Below, in pieces: positions 42,007 to 51,331 of a DNA stretch of 64,000 bases. Source of the stretch: Brevinematales bacterium (GTDB taxonomy: Bacteria; Spirochaetota; Brevinematia; Brevinematales; GWF1-51-8); NCBI GenBank assembly GCA_013177895.1, contig JABLXV010000009.1:1-64000 (forward strand), given 5' to 3'. Below the pieces are notes generated by a model. It searched no databases, had not been told where the DNA came from, and was given only the letters and a program-made list of their open reading frames with translations. The translations under genes were made by a program, and so were the position numbers. How positions within the stretch are numbered: the first letter of the stretch is position 1; the number at the start of each line of letters is the position of its first letter.

Positions 42007-43491
42007 CTATGCGAGACCTTTCTCTGTCAGATAATTCTCCGCTTCCTCGCGGTCGCTGAAATGATGCTTGATCTTCCCGAGTATCTGGTAATCCTCGTGG
42101 CCCTTTCCCGCGAGCACGATGATGTCCTTCGGGCGCGCGATATCGATTGCGTGACGGATCGCCTCGCGGCGGCCGGGTATGACTTCGTGCGCGCGGGTGA
42201 CTCCGGGGAGTATATCCTCGATGATCGCGTCGGGGTCTTCCGTGCGCGGGTTGTCCGATGTTACGATAACGAGATCGGAGTAATCCGACGCGGCCTGTCC
42301 CATCAGCGGGCGCTTCGTCTTATCGCGGTCGCCGCCCGCGCCGAACAGGGTGATGACCCGCCCGCCCGCCGGTACGACCTTCCGCATCGTCTGGAGCAGG
42401 TTGATCAGCCCGTCGGGGGAATGCGCGTAATCGATAAAGATATTGAACCCGCCCTCGGTATGCACGCGTTCCATCCGTCCTCGGGTATGTATCGTTCTCA
42501 GGAGGCCGCTGAAGCTGCCAAGCGCGAAACCGTGCTCCATCAGGATAGCGGACGCGAGCGTGAAGTTGTACACGTTGGGGTCGCCGATCATGCCGGTCTC
42601 CAGCGGGACGCCGTTCAGCTCGAAACGGGTATAGCGCGGGTTGAGGTCGATGATCCGCGAGTAGTAGTCCGCGCGGGCGTCATGGATGGAGTAGGTCTTG
42701 AATTCGTAACCGCCGCGCGTGCCGGAGTACGCCCTGATCCGGGGGAATTCCGGTATATCGAGGTTAATGAGCGCGGTCTTATCGGTTTTGACCGATGTAT
42801 AGAGCAGGTCGAATATTTTCAGTTTCTCGTTCAGGTAATTTTCCATCGTGCCGTGGAAATCCAGGTGATCCTGCGTGAAGTTGGTGAACGCCATCGTGTC
42901 GAACTCGAGGCCGAGCACGCGCCCGAGCGCGAGGGAGTGCGACGATACCTCCATAATAATATACTCCACGCCCTCGGCGGCCATCTCCGCGAACAGGCGG
43001 TTCAGCGCGAGGATATCCGGGGTGGTGTTCGTCGCCGGGACGATACGGTCGTTGATACGGTACTCGATAGTGCCGATCAGCCCCGCGCGGATGCCGAGCT
43101 TCCGCAGGATGGAGTACGCCGTGAACGCCGTGGTGGTCTTGCCGTTGGTGCCGGTAATTCCGATCAGGCGCATGCGGGCGGTCGGGTCGCCGTGGAAATT
43201 TTTCGCGCTGTACGCGAGAGCGTGACGGATATCCGCTACCGGGATAAAATCCGCGGCGGGGAACTCCGCGCGGAGGCCGGGGGCGAATTCGCTGTCCACG
43301 ACGAATATCCTGCACCCGCGCGAGTAGGCGTCGGGGATAAAGTCGCGCGACTTATCGGTGTATCCCGACGCCGCGATAAACAGGGTGTCGGGGCCGGCGC
43401 CGCGGGAATCGTTCTCGAGCGCGGATATTTCCGTATCGGCGGGAAGGTCGTCGGGCTGGGCGATGTTTCGCAGGATGTGATGCAAACGCAT
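42007..43491 (-). CDS. murE: UDP-N-acetylmuramoyl-tripeptide synthetase MurE
   Basis: 494 residues, three domains as usual. ATP P-loop GITGTNGKTTT (about 115-125); EVSSHSLALGR and FTNFTQDHLDFHG in the central domain; DNPRTEDP (about 405) in the C-terminal domain. The DNPR motif is the recognition signature of enzymes adding meso-diaminopimelate; lysine-specific enzymes differ there. It adds the third stem residue to UDP-MurNAc-L-Ala-D-Glu. The start is ATG. Downstream, the cytidylyltransferase gene follows after 9 bases. Confidence 0.92.
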   Translation of the reverse strand: MRLHHILRNIAQPDDLPADTEISALENDSRGAGPDTLFIAASGYTDKSRDFIPDAYSRGCRIFVVDSEFAPGLRAEFPAADFIPVADIRHALAYSAKNFHGDPTARMRLIGITGTNGKTTTAFTAYSILRKLGIRAGLIGTIEYRINDRIVPATNTTPDILALNRLFAEMAAEGVEYIIMEVSSHSLALGRVLGLEFDTMAFTNFTQDHLDFHGTMENYLNEKLKIFDLLYTSVKTDKTALINLDIPEFPRIRAYSGTRGGYEFKTYSIHDARADYYSRIIDLNPRYTRFELNGVPLETGMIGDPNVYNFTLASAILMEHGFALGSFSGLLRTIHTRGRMERVHTEGGFNIFIDYAHSPDGLINLLQTMRKVVPAGGRVITLFGAGGDRDKTKRPLMGQAASDYSDLVIVTSDNPRTEDPDAIIEDILPGVTRAHEVIPGRREAIRHAIDIARPKDIIVLAGKGHEDYQILGKIKHHFSDREEAENYLTEKGLA

Positions 43492-43591
43492 GCTATGGCT
43501 CCCGTTAGTATTCGGGAAATATTATAACATGGAACGAAAAATTAAGAAATAAACGAAAGATTTTCACGGCAGAAAGGAAACTATCGGGAGA

Positions 43592-44563
43592 TTAGAAATC
43601 GGCCTCCCCGCCTGATTGATGGAAAATCCTGAATACGAGCTGATTCCTGTTGGTGACCTCGGCTTTATGATAAATATTGGAAAGGTGGTTTTTTACGGTG
43701 TTCTGTGAAATAAAAAGGCGGGCGGATATCTCCTGCGGGCTATATCCCTGCAGAACCAGTTCTATCACCTCCTTTTCACGCTGGGTAATGGAAAACTGTT
43801 TGATAAACGACTCGTCGATAGTCTGGTTCAACACCGGAAGGTCTTTAGTGATTTCTGAGACGCCCATGAGAAATAGATTCAATAAAAAGCCGGAAATAAT
43901 GATAAAAAAGAATCCGATAACCGCGAATGTGAGATAGGGAACCGGCGCGGCATCGGTGATCGAGTTGAGATGATAATATAGAACGGCGATAAAAACAGCC
44001 AGTATGGGCGACGATACCCCGAGGAAAATCGCAATCCCCGTGTTTCCCGGGATAAAGCGCTTCCTCGCATAAGAATTATGCTGATCCCTTGCGACCAGAA
44101 ATTTTACGGCTAATTCATACGAATACCTGTTCACGATAAGATAGAGCAACGGTATTTTTATCATACAGAAAAGAATGAAAATCGTGAACCCGTAGAAAAA
44201 CGAACTGGTATCGAGGACAAACCCGTGCCGTCCCAGATTATATGCGGCTACCAGATATCCCAGCATGTGCGAGATAAACATCATAATGGACATCAATACG
44301 GGTAAAAATTCCAGCCTGCGGATAAAGGGCGCGGCTTGGGGCGTATCTTTTTCGGGAATTCTTTTCGGGTTGATGTATAAACGCACGACAAGTAACTGTA
44401 ATAGAAGGATACCGAATACGAAATAAGAACCTTCGCTTAATAAAATAACGGTAAATTTAGAGCCAAGCGGTTTGAAAAACAGGGCTATTAATAAAATAGG
44501 AATGACTATCATAAAATGAAAGACGGTAAGTAATAAGTAATAGTGCCGTGAATCCTTTTTCAC
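43592..44563 (-). CDS. membrane-anchored LuxR-type transcriptional regulator
   Basis: 323 residues, GTG start with AGGA upstream. Seven hydrophobic segments occupy residues about 10-235. The C-terminal LuxR helix-turn-helix has ITQREKEVIELVLQGYSPQE and ISARLFISQNTVKNHLSNIY. Its architecture and HTH match the regulator at 21049-21978, but the membrane portion differs. No receiver or kinase partner nearby. It lies upstream of murE on the same strand, with a near-perfect promoter at 44591-44619, so it may also read into murE. Confidence 0.82.
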   Translation of the reverse strand: MKKDSRHYYLLLTVFHFMIVIPILLIALFFKPLGSKFTVILLSEGSYFVFGILLLQLLVVRLYINPKRIPEKDTPQAAPFIRRLEFLPVLMSIMMFISHMLGYLVAAYNLGRHGFVLDTSSFFYGFTIFILFCMIKIPLLYLIVNRYSYELAVKFLVARDQHNSYARKRFIPGNTGIAIFLGVSSPILAVFIAVLYYHLNSITDAAPVPYLTFAVIGFFFIIISGFLLNLFLMGVSEITKDLPVLNQTIDESFIKQFSITQREKEVIELVLQGYSPQEISARLFISQNTVKNHLSNIYHKAEVTNRNQLVFRIFHQSGGEADF

Positions 44564-44590
44564 CGAACAATCCTCATATATTGTGTATTA

Positions 44591-44619
44591 ATCATATAAC
44601 ATTATATAAAAAGTGTCAA
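44591..44619 (-). promoter_or_regulatory. sigma-70-type promoter for the LuxR regulator at 43592
   Basis: Minus-strand TTGACA (44619-44614), 17-base spacer and TATGAT (44596-44591), 28 bases before the GTG start. The 17-base spacer with perfect -35 is the best promoter match in the window. Confidence 0.7.
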
Positions 44620-44793
44620 TATAGTACAAAACTACTATAAAATCGTGACTTTGGTCTATAGAATTTTATTTAATTCGGGTGTAGAGTATAATCATGGAAA
44701 AATTGAATTGTCGCTTACAAATCCGGCATAGAATTGAAAGTATATGAAAGTAAGGCGAATCGATGCAAGAATTGGACAATAGGTCGGCGTTAT

Positions 44794-44846
44794 CCCGGGA
44801 AGCGCGGGGGCTATCTTTCCGCCCGATAGGCGGAAGGCTTCCCGGG
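44794..44846. terminator. long hairpin at the end of the polysaccharide locus
   Basis: CCCGGGAAGC (44794-44803) pairs with GCTTCCCGGG (44837-44846), and CTTTCCGCC (44815-44823) with GGCGGAAG (44829-44836). It starts 5 bases downstream of the last minus-strand glycosyltransferase stop. There is no U-run, so it may be a transcript-stabilising hairpin or a weak terminator. The rest of 44620-44793 shows nothing clear. Confidence 0.55.
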
Positions 44847-44850
44847 GTAT

Positions 44851-45981
44851 TTATTTCGACGGCTTCTTCCCGGATGGGACTTTTTTATCCTTGACGTAGG
44901 CCTGCTTATTGAGGAACACCGTGTCGATAATCAGCCTGATCCGTCCGAATTGCAGGCGGAGTATCCGGTTGATAATCACGCCGATAAAGCTGAGTTTGAC
45001 CAGCCATAAATTTCGCGGATAGTACTTTTTAGTGAACAGGATCCTGCTTCTGAAAGAGTAATAGTCCATCATCTCGGGCTTGGTTTTCTTTACGGGCGAA
45101 TATCCCATCGAACCGCCTTCCTTATGATAGACGACCGCCTTCGGGCAATATCCCAAATCCCATCCGGCGCGTTTTACCCGGATCGCCCAGTCGGGTTCCT
45201 CGAAATAAAGGAAATACTCCTCGTTCATCGGCCCGGTATCCGCCAGACATTGCGCGCGGATAAACATGCACGCGCCCTGGATATAATCGATGGGAATATC
45301 CTCCCTATCGTACTGGCCGTGGTCTTTCTCGAACGCGCCCAGATTTTTCGATGTGGCGTATTTCGGATTGAGAAGCCCGCTGACACATTGAATCGTATCG
45401 GGAGAATGATAATAGAGCAGTTTACCGCCCGTCATGCCGGTTTTCCAGTGCGCGGGACGTTCCATATAGGCGGTAAGTTCGGAGAGGGTATCCTTACGGA
45501 CGACGGTATCGGTATTGAGGAGCCAGTAATACCCGGCGTTTCCCGCCGCTTGGGCGTAACGGATACCGAGGTTATTCCCACCGGCGAACCCGAGGTTTTC
45601 ATCGGAACGGATAAACACGAGCGGGTGAGCGAGCGGCAATGCGCCGGGCGTCCGCAGGGCTTTGGCTTCCTTCGCGGGGCTGCCGCCCTGCTCCGCTTCC
45701 TTGCGGGTATAGACTACATACGGGACGGGCTTTTTCACAGGCGGGTCGCTGTAGGGACGCATTTCCGAGGTCTCCCATCCGTCCCACTCAGTCGTACCGT
45801 CCGCCCACTTGATCATCTCGTCGAGCGATTCGTTATCCGAACCGTTATCCACGACGACTGCGCGAAAATTCGTATAGTCGCCGCGAATCAGACTCTCGAG
45901 GCATTCGAGGGTCTGCCGGTAGTTTTTATAGTTCACGAGAATGATGGCGACTTCGGGGGTAATTGGTTTCTTCGCGCCCAT
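44851..45981 (-). CDS. GT2-family glycosyltransferase
   Basis: 376 residues. GT-A core: EVAIILVNYKNYRQTLE at the start, VVVDNGSDNESLD, then NLGFAGGNNLGIRYA, YWLLNTDTVV (DxD-like) and FLYFEEPDWAIRVKRAGW, the set of rhamnosyltransferase-like enzymes. It carries an insertion of about 60 residues (about 65-125, with EAEQGGSPAKEAKAL) between the first strand and NLGFAGG. Last gene of the minus-strand polysaccharide run, followed by a large hairpin. Adds an unknown sugar in surface polysaccharide. Confidence 0.85.
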   Translation of the reverse strand: MGAKKPITPEVAIILVNYKNYRQTLECLESLIRGDYTNFRAVVVDNGSDNESLDEMIKWADGTTEWDGWETSEMRPYSDPPVKKPVPYVVYTRKEAEQGGSPAKEAKALRTPGALPLAHPLVFIRSDENLGFAGGNNLGIRYAQAAGNAGYYWLLNTDTVVRKDTLSELTAYMERPAHWKTGMTGGKLLYYHSPDTIQCVSGLLNPKYATSKNLGAFEKDHGQYDREDIPIDYIQGACMFIRAQCLADTGPMNEEYFLYFEEPDWAIRVKRAGWDLGYCPKAVVYHKEGGSMGYSPVKKTKPEMMDYYSFRSRILFTKKYYPRNLWLVKLSFIGVIINRILRLQFGRIRLIIDTVFLNKQAYVKDKKVPSGKKPSK

Positions 45982-46011
45982 ATTTAAACCGTCCTGCGGG
46001 AAACGATCGAT

Positions 46012-47244
46012 CTATTTATTCCCGCCCGTTCTATGACTTTTCGATTTCAGCGCGGTTCGGATAATTTCATCGAGGCGTTTCGCGCGTACGGTATAGGAGT
46101 GATCCTTCAATGTCCGGGCCTGCCCCGCCCGCGCGATCGCTTCCATCTCGGCGGGATGCGATATCAGCCATTTGGCCTTCTCGAGGCACTCCTCCGGGGA
46201 TTGATAGGTGACTACTTCCTTATCGGGCACGAATAATTCGCCGATATTCTGTTTCCAGTCGGTAAGGAGGCACGCCCCGGGGCCGGGGATTTCGAACATC
46301 CGCACATTCGACGCATACTGCGGGGAGGAATCCGCGTGTATATTCAGCGCGATCTTCGAATTTTTTACAGTCTGGTACATATCCAGCCCGAACACGGGGG
46401 GCTTCAGGAAGGGTTTGAGCTTTTTATTGATAGGCGGGAGCGGCTTCCCGTCCCATTTCGTGACCTTGTTATAAATTTTTATTTTATCCATCAGCTTCCG
46501 CGTCGGCCCGGTTTTCATCAGCACCCGCGACGTGCCGTACAGGAACATTTTCGCGGAATATTTGAAAAATTCCTTTAATCCGATATGCGCGCTCGGGGAA
46601 AAGATCACCAGTTCCATTTCATTGGCGAGATATTCTAAAATCTGCTCGCGGATGAGATGAAACTCGACGTTGCGGATGATCTTTCCGCTGAACGAAATAT
46701 CGTAGGGTTTGCCCATCTCCTTCAGCCGCTCGTTGATTCTCCCGTCGAACGCGTGATGGAGCTGGCGGGCGTAAACTCCCTGCGCGGAAAGTTTCTCGAT
46801 TGTCTCGGGGGCGCAGGATAAAACGAGATCGATATGTTTCCAGAGGTCGGTCTTCTGAAGCGCGCTTCCCACCGAGCTGATAATAAGCCTGACCGGCGGG
46901 ATTTCCGCGAGGATTTTCCGCAGGGACGGTTCGTCATGGTAATTGTACCAGAGGATGTCCGGCGCGAATTCCTTAATCTGGCGGATGACGATCTGGATGG
47001 GGTCGGCGGAAAACCCGCGCTCGGCGGCCCACGCCCTCTGCATCGGCTCGGCGTTCATATTCGCTTCGCGGAACTCATACCCGTACTTTGCCAACGCGCC
47101 GCCCCAGAATTCCTCCTTCCCGTAGGAATCGAGCCTGAAAAACTCCTTCTGCCCGGCGAAGGATTTTTCGGCTAAGCCGGGATTTTTATCATAGAGGTAG
47201 GATATGTATTCGGGATACGCGAAAGTAACCATAAATATCTTCAT
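46012..47244 (-). CDS. CgeB-like glycosyltransferase
   Basis: 410 residues. The C-terminal half resembles the CgeB/Glyco_trans_1_2 domain: PYDISFSGKIIRNVEFHLI, then DSSPQYASNVRMFEIPGPGA, GELFVPDKEVVTYQSPEEC and a helical end. The N-terminal half is a GT-B-like Rossmann domain (MVTFAYPEYISYLYDKNPG). Enzymes of this type decorate surface or spore polysaccharides. It follows wecB by 42 bases and precedes the GT2 gene by 30 on the same strand, so it belongs to the polysaccharide transcript. Confidence 0.8.
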   Translation of the reverse strand: MKIFMVTFAYPEYISYLYDKNPGLAEKSFAGQKEFFRLDSYGKEEFWGGALAKYGYEFREANMNAEPMQRAWAAERGFSADPIQIVIRQIKEFAPDILWYNYHDEPSLRKILAEIPPVRLIISSVGSALQKTDLWKHIDLVLSCAPETIEKLSAQGVYARQLHHAFDGRINERLKEMGKPYDISFSGKIIRNVEFHLIREQILEYLANEMELVIFSPSAHIGLKEFFKYSAKMFLYGTSRVLMKTGPTRKLMDKIKIYNKVTKWDGKPLPPINKKLKPFLKPPVFGLDMYQTVKNSKIALNIHADSSPQYASNVRMFEIPGPGACLLTDWKQNIGELFVPDKEVVTYQSPEECLEKAKWLISHPAEMEAIARAGQARTLKDHSYTVRAKRLDEIIRTALKSKSHRTGGNK

Positions 47245-47286
47245 GCGGTTTCCTTCAATGTAATCATTAGCCGGGCGGGAAAGGTT

Positions 47287-48417
47287 TTAGCCGACAATAC
47301 CCTCGAAGTATTTACCGACGATATCGACGACCTTTGACGAGGTAGTCCCGTCGCCGTAGGGGTTCGCGGCATGCGCCATCTTCTCATACTCCGCGGGAAT
47401 ATCGAGAAGTTTCGTAGCCTCGCGCACGATCAAGTCCTCGTCGGTACCCACCAGCATCGCCGTACCTGCGTCGACTCCCTCGGTGCGTTCGGTGACCTCG
47501 CGCATCACGAGCACCGGTTTGCCGAGCGAGGGAGCCTCCTCCTGTATCCCGCCGGAATCGGTCAGTACGAGATAACTGCGGTTCAGGAGCCAGATGAGCT
47601 TCGGGTAATCCACCGGTGGGATGAGATGCACATTATGCACGTCCTTGAGGATACGTTTCACCGGTTCCTGCACGTTGGGGTTGAGGTGCACGGGATAAAC
47701 GATGGAAACGTCGCCGCGATCCGCGATCCGTTTGAGCGCGCCGCAGATAGCCTCGAACGGTTTGCCGAAACTTTCCCGGCGGTGCCCGGTAACCAGAATG
47801 ACGCGTTTATTAAAATCGAGGAACGAGTAAAATTTCGCGTATTCGCCGTCGCCGCGCTGCTTGATGATATCCAGACCGAGGAAGAGCGCGTCGATCACCG
47901 TGTTGCCCACGACATGGATATTATCGTTGATCGCCTCGCCGCGAAGGTTCTTTTCCGCGAGCGGAGTAGGGGCGAAGTGAAAATCGGCGACACGCCCGGC
48001 AAGAATGCGGTTCATCTCCTCGGGGAAGGGCGAGAATTTATTTCCGCTCCGCAGTCCCGCTTCGATATGGGCGACTTTGATTTTCTTGTAGTATCCCGCG
48101 AGCGCGCCGACGAACGCGGTGGTAGTATCGCCCTGCACGAATATCATATCGGGGTGCACCCGGTCGAGCACGTCCTCCAACCCCTTGAGGGAGTCGGCAG
48201 TGATGTCGAAAAGGGTCTGGTTGGGCTTCATCAGGTTCAGGTCGAAATGAGGCTCGATCCCGAAAAAGTCCAGCACCTGGTCGAGCATCTCGCGGTGCTG
48301 CGCGGTGACACATACCTCGGTGACAAACTGTTCCTTCCGGCCGCCGAACGCTTTAATCAGCGGAGCCATTTTTATCGCTTCGGGACGCGTCCCGAAAATA
48401 AACAGAACTTTCTTCAT
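47287..48417 (-). CDS. wecB: UDP-N-acetylglucosamine 2-epimerase (non-hydrolysing)
   Basis: 376 residues, the usual length. Converts UDP-GlcNAc to UDP-ManNAc, a precursor for polysaccharides. Signatures: FIFGTRPEAIKMAPLI, VQGDTTTAFVGALAG, HIEAGLRSG, VTGHRRESFGKPFEAI and TDSGGIQEEAPSLGKPVL. It lies nine bases from the GT4 gene on the same strand. No wecC (UDP-ManNAc dehydrogenase) is visible in the window, so UDP-ManNAc may be used directly. Confidence 0.95.
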   Translation of the reverse strand: MKKVLFIFGTRPEAIKMAPLIKAFGGRKEQFVTEVCVTAQHREMLDQVLDFFGIEPHFDLNLMKPNQTLFDITADSLKGLEDVLDRVHPDMIFVQGDTTTAFVGALAGYYKKIKVAHIEAGLRSGNKFSPFPEEMNRILAGRVADFHFAPTPLAEKNLRGEAINDNIHVVGNTVIDALFLGLDIIKQRGDGEYAKFYSFLDFNKRVILVTGHRRESFGKPFEAICGALKRIADRGDVSIVYPVHLNPNVQEPVKRILKDVHNVHLIPPVDYPKLIWLLNRSYLVLTDSGGIQEEAPSLGKPVLVMREVTERTEGVDAGTAMLVGTDEDLIVREATKLLDIPAEYEKMAHAANPYGDGTTSSKVVDIVGKYFEGIVG

Positions 48418-48426
48418 CGGTATCTC

Positions 48427-49662
48427 CTAACTTTTAAAAAACGCCTTCAGGATTTTCCAGACCCAGTTCGGGAGTTTCAGAAGGAACGTGTTTTTCTGCG
48501 AGGCTTTTTCCGCAAGACCCATCCCGTGATGAGTCGAATGGAGAATTTTTCCGGCGGCCTCGCGTTTCTGATCCTGCGATAGTTTTTTATAATCCGGTAT
48601 GGATTTGACCATCTCCGCGGTATTCTTCATCCAGTCGAGGTTCTTCTCGGCGTATTTCCTCGCGGCCTTTTTCAGTTTACCGATCGATTCGGGCCGCGCT
48701 GCATAATAGTTCATCGCATCGGTAAGGTTGCCGAGATCGGCGATACACTGCGGCCAGTAGTACCCGTCGGCGCGCGCGAATGTCCGCGCGATTTTTACCG
48801 TGCGTGAGACCGGCGGTTCGACAAACTCGTTCATAGGGGGGAAATCGACGGTTACGAGCGGGAGCCCGCACGCGAGCGCCTCCGCCATCGTCAGCCCGAT
48901 GCCCTCGAGGCGCGACGGATAAACATACACGTCCCCGAGATGGTACAATCCCGGCGCGGTGACCGTCTCCTCATGGCAGACCAGCCGCCCCTGCTTCTCC
49001 AGCCCCGCGATCAAATCCTTCAGCTTTGGGAAAAACTTTTTTAGCTCGCGCTGGGAATGGATCACCAGTTTGGAATCGCCCTTCACCTGATCGAACGCGC
49101 GGATCACGAGATCGGTACCCTTCCGTTCGGGATTCATCCCCGCGGAATGGAAAAACACCGTCCGCCCCGGCTCGACCGGCTCAAGGCTCCGGGGGGCGAA
49201 TAGTTCGAGGTCGGCGCCCCACGGGATATACATCGCCTGCGGGTGCCAGTCGAACGCGCTGTAATGACGGCGGGTATTGCACAGGAGGAAATCGTACGCC
49301 GCGAATAGAGGGATAGTCTCCTCGGTATAGTAATCGACATACGCGCCGGTCAGCGCGCCGGCCTCGGACGCCCATAGCACGGGACGCCACCACTGCTGCT
49401 CGTTGAAAAGTACCGCGTCTATACGATTGGCGGAAATCCATCGCTGGAAGTCCTTTTTATCCATGACGGTGGAGATCGGGATATTGAGGCGGCGCCCCCA
49501 TGTGACGTAATCCCTGTCCCAGACGGGGTCGCCCTTCGCGTAAGCCTCGCCCGCGCGCGCGTAGATAAAGACCTGATGCTCCCGCGCGAGGGAATCCATG
49601 TACTGCCGGGAGACATACGCCGCGCCGCGTTCGAACCATGTAGTGACTATTCCGATATTCAT
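48427..49662 (-). CDS. GT4-family glycosyltransferase
   Basis: 411 residues from the ATG at 49662, which has GAGG about six bases upstream; a GTG four codons earlier is less likely. GT-B fold: VFFHSAGMNPERKGTDLVI (nucleotide-side loop) and YPSRLEGIGLTMAEALACG, with the E-x7-E pair typical of GT4. It probably transfers a sugar from a UDP- or GDP-donor in the surface polysaccharide pathway. The promoter at 49720-49748 makes this the likely first gene of a four-gene run ending at 44851. Confidence 0.85.
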   Translation of the reverse strand: MNIGIVTTWFERGAAYVSRQYMDSLAREHQVFIYARAGEAYAKGDPVWDRDYVTWGRRLNIPISTVMDKKDFQRWISANRIDAVLFNEQQWWRPVLWASEAGALTGAYVDYYTEETIPLFAAYDFLLCNTRRHYSAFDWHPQAMYIPWGADLELFAPRSLEPVEPGRTVFFHSAGMNPERKGTDLVIRAFDQVKGDSKLVIHSQRELKKFFPKLKDLIAGLEKQGRLVCHEETVTAPGLYHLGDVYVYPSRLEGIGLTMAEALACGLPLVTVDFPPMNEFVEPPVSRTVKIARTFARADGYYWPQCIADLGNLTDAMNYYAARPESIGKLKKAARKYAEKNLDWMKNTAEMVKSIPDYKKLSQDQKREAAGKILHSTHHGMGLAEKASQKNTFLLKLPNWVWKILKAFFKS

Positions 49663-49719
49663 GCATCGCCTCACTAGCGGGAAAAAGTGTGAATCGGGGA
49701 TGTAAGAATCGCCTGTAAT

Positions 49720-49748
49720 ATTATACCCCGCCGTGGATAAAACATCAA
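49720..49748 (-). promoter_or_regulatory. sigma-70-type promoter for the GT4-wecB run
   Basis: Minus-strand TTGATG (49748-49743), 17-base spacer and TATAAT (49725-49720), 58 bases upstream of the GT4 start. The flank AACATCAACTTA recurs around the promoter at 50538-50566. Confidence 0.58.
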
Positions 49749-49859
49749 CTTAGAGAAAAGAGGGACAAAGTTGTAAGTAGGTTAAGTACAAAAAATAAAT
49801 TCTTTTGGTTAAGAATGCCATATCTTCTTAAAAGTAACAGGTGAGAAATTGGAAATTTG

Positions 49860-50510
49860 TTATATCGCTTTTGCAGTGACTCCGAATTGAACATATTTCA
49901 TATCACTGAGAAAACCGAAGAGTAGAAAATTCAGTATTTTCAGTTTTTTATTCCTATCTTCATTAATACCCTTTAGGTTTACAATTTCATAACCGCATTC
50001 GTTAAAGGTTCGAATAATGCTTTTTTTAGTGAAAAACCGGTAATGGGTATAGTCCAATATGCCCGCGGAAATATACTGAAACTCTTTTTTAAATAGAATT
50101 TCCTTAATATTCCTATAAAAACGGAAATTCGGGATAGATCCCGCGATAAATCCACCGGGAATCAGGTTCTTTTTTAATTCTTGCAGAACTAAATAATGGT
50201 CGGTAAGATGTTCGAGCGAATCGTTAAAAATAACGCAATCAAAGTAACTTTTAGGCAGCTTTTTTATATTCTGTACGAAATCTCCTGTTATGACTTTATC
50301 AAGCCGGGTAGCGGCAACTTTAGCCTGGTCATCCATCAACTCGGCTCCCCACACTTCGGCCTTGTTTCGCTCCTTGATATACGCCCCGAATGCACCCTGT
50401 CCGCATCCCACTTCCAGTACTCGCTTACATTCCGACGGAACAAATTCAATCATTTCGGGACGTGTACCCATGAAATAATTTTCGGCTTTCTGGGAGAGAT
50501 TTTGATTCAT
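49860..50510 (-). CDS. class I SAM-dependent methyltransferase, paralogue A
   Basis: 216 residues. Motif I is VLEVGCGQGAFGAYIKE (about 30-46), with WGAELM after, YFDCVIFNDSLEHLTDHY as motif IV, and AGSIPNFRFYRN, DYTHYRFFTKKSI in the C-terminal part. Length and motifs match the family of methyltransferases found in polysaccharide loci. It is divergent from a close paralogue starting at 50666; a third, broken copy is at 54891-55207. The substrate is likely a sugar or lipid-linked glycan but is not shown. Confidence 0.88.
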   Translation of the reverse strand: MNQNLSQKAENYFMGTRPEMIEFVPSECKRVLEVGCGQGAFGAYIKERNKAEVWGAELMDDQAKVAATRLDKVITGDFVQNIKKLPKSYFDCVIFNDSLEHLTDHYLVLQELKKNLIPGGFIAGSIPNFRFYRNIKEILFKKEFQYISAGILDYTHYRFFTKKSIIRTFNECGYEIVNLKGINEDRNKKLKILNFLLFGFLSDMKYVQFGVTAKAI

Positions 50511-50537
50511 AATTACCTTCTTTAATTAGTAGTAAAT

Positions 50538-50566
50538 ATAATAATATAAGGCAGAAAAAACATCAA
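50538..50566 (-). promoter_or_regulatory. sigma-70-type promoter for methyltransferase A
   Basis: Minus-strand TTGATG (50566-50561) and TATTAT (50543-50538), 17 bases apart, 28 bases before the ATG. Confidence 0.5.
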
Positions 50567-50611
50567 CTTATATACACGGGCGGTCAGAGCGGGATAATCG
50601 GGCGAATTAAT

Positions 50612-50640
50612 TTGCCTCAGTAAGAGTATTACGATATAAT
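50612..50640 (+). promoter_or_regulatory. sigma-70-type promoter for methyltransferase B
   Basis: TTGCCT (50612-50617), 17-base spacer and TATAAT (50635-50640), 26 bases upstream of the ATG at 50666. It lies in the divergent intergenic region with the promoter of paralogue A. Confidence 0.58.
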
Positions 50641-50665
50641 ATTTATTATTAAAAAAGGGGTTATT

Positions 50666-51304
50666 ATGGAACAGGAAAATAAAAACGGTTCATATTACGC
50701 GAATACCCGTGAGGAAATGCTCGATTTTATACCTGCCGAGTGCAGGCATATTCTCGAGGTGGGATGCGGCGAGGGGAAGTTCGGCCTATTACTGAAAAGC
50801 CGTAACGGGGCTGAGGTCTGGGGCGCGGAATTGATGGAAGAACCCGCGAAGACCGCGAAAAAGAATCTGGATAAGGTGCTTGTCGGCGATTTTGAGGAAC
50901 AGTTGAAAAACCTGCCCAAGAACTACTTCGACTGCATCGTTTTTAACGACGCCCTCGAACACCTGAAGGATCATTATACCGTGCTCAGGGAATTGAAAAA
51001 TTGTTTAATCGACGGGGGTTACATTGCTTGTTCCATCCCGAATATCCGGTACTATAAAGTACTATTTGAAATATTGTGCAAAAAAGAATTCAGGTACGCG
51101 CACGCCGGGGTACTGGATTATACTCATTACCGGTTCTTTACGAAGAAAAGTATCGTCAGGACGTTTCGGGAATGCGGATATGAGATAGTTAAAATCCGCG
51201 GGCTTCGGGGAGTAAAAAAATGGCCTCTGATCAAGAAAATTCTGTTCTTCTTCCTCGGGGATAAGAAATTTGTACAGTTCGGGGTTACCGCGAGGGCGGT
51301 GTAA
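50666..51304 (+). CDS. class I SAM-dependent methyltransferase, paralogue B
   Basis: 212 residues, close to paralogue A over nearly its full length: ILEVGCGEGKFGLLLKSRNG, WGAELMEEP, YFDCIVFNDALEHLKDHY and DYTHYRFFTKKSIVRTFREC. It is the only plus-strand intact gene in the polysaccharide locus, read divergently from paralogue A. Duplication followed by inversion or separate capture could explain the arrangement. Function in glycan modification is inferred from context. Confidence 0.88.
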   Translation: MEQENKNGSYYANTREEMLDFIPAECRHILEVGCGEGKFGLLLKSRNGAEVWGAELMEEPAKTAKKNLDKVLVGDFEEQLKNLPKNYFDCIVFNDALEHLKDHYTVLRELKNCLIDGGYIACSIPNIRYYKVLFEILCKKEFRYAHAGVLDYTHYRFFTKKSIVRTFRECGYEIVKIRGLRGVKKWPLIKKILFFFLGDKKFVQFGVTARAV

Positions 51305-51331
51305 TAATCTATATATACATATTTTCCCCGG

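Noticed and set aside
42061-43527. 488-codon plus-strand open frame opposite murE
   Set aside because: Antisense shadow of a confident MurE; no motif or ribosome site.
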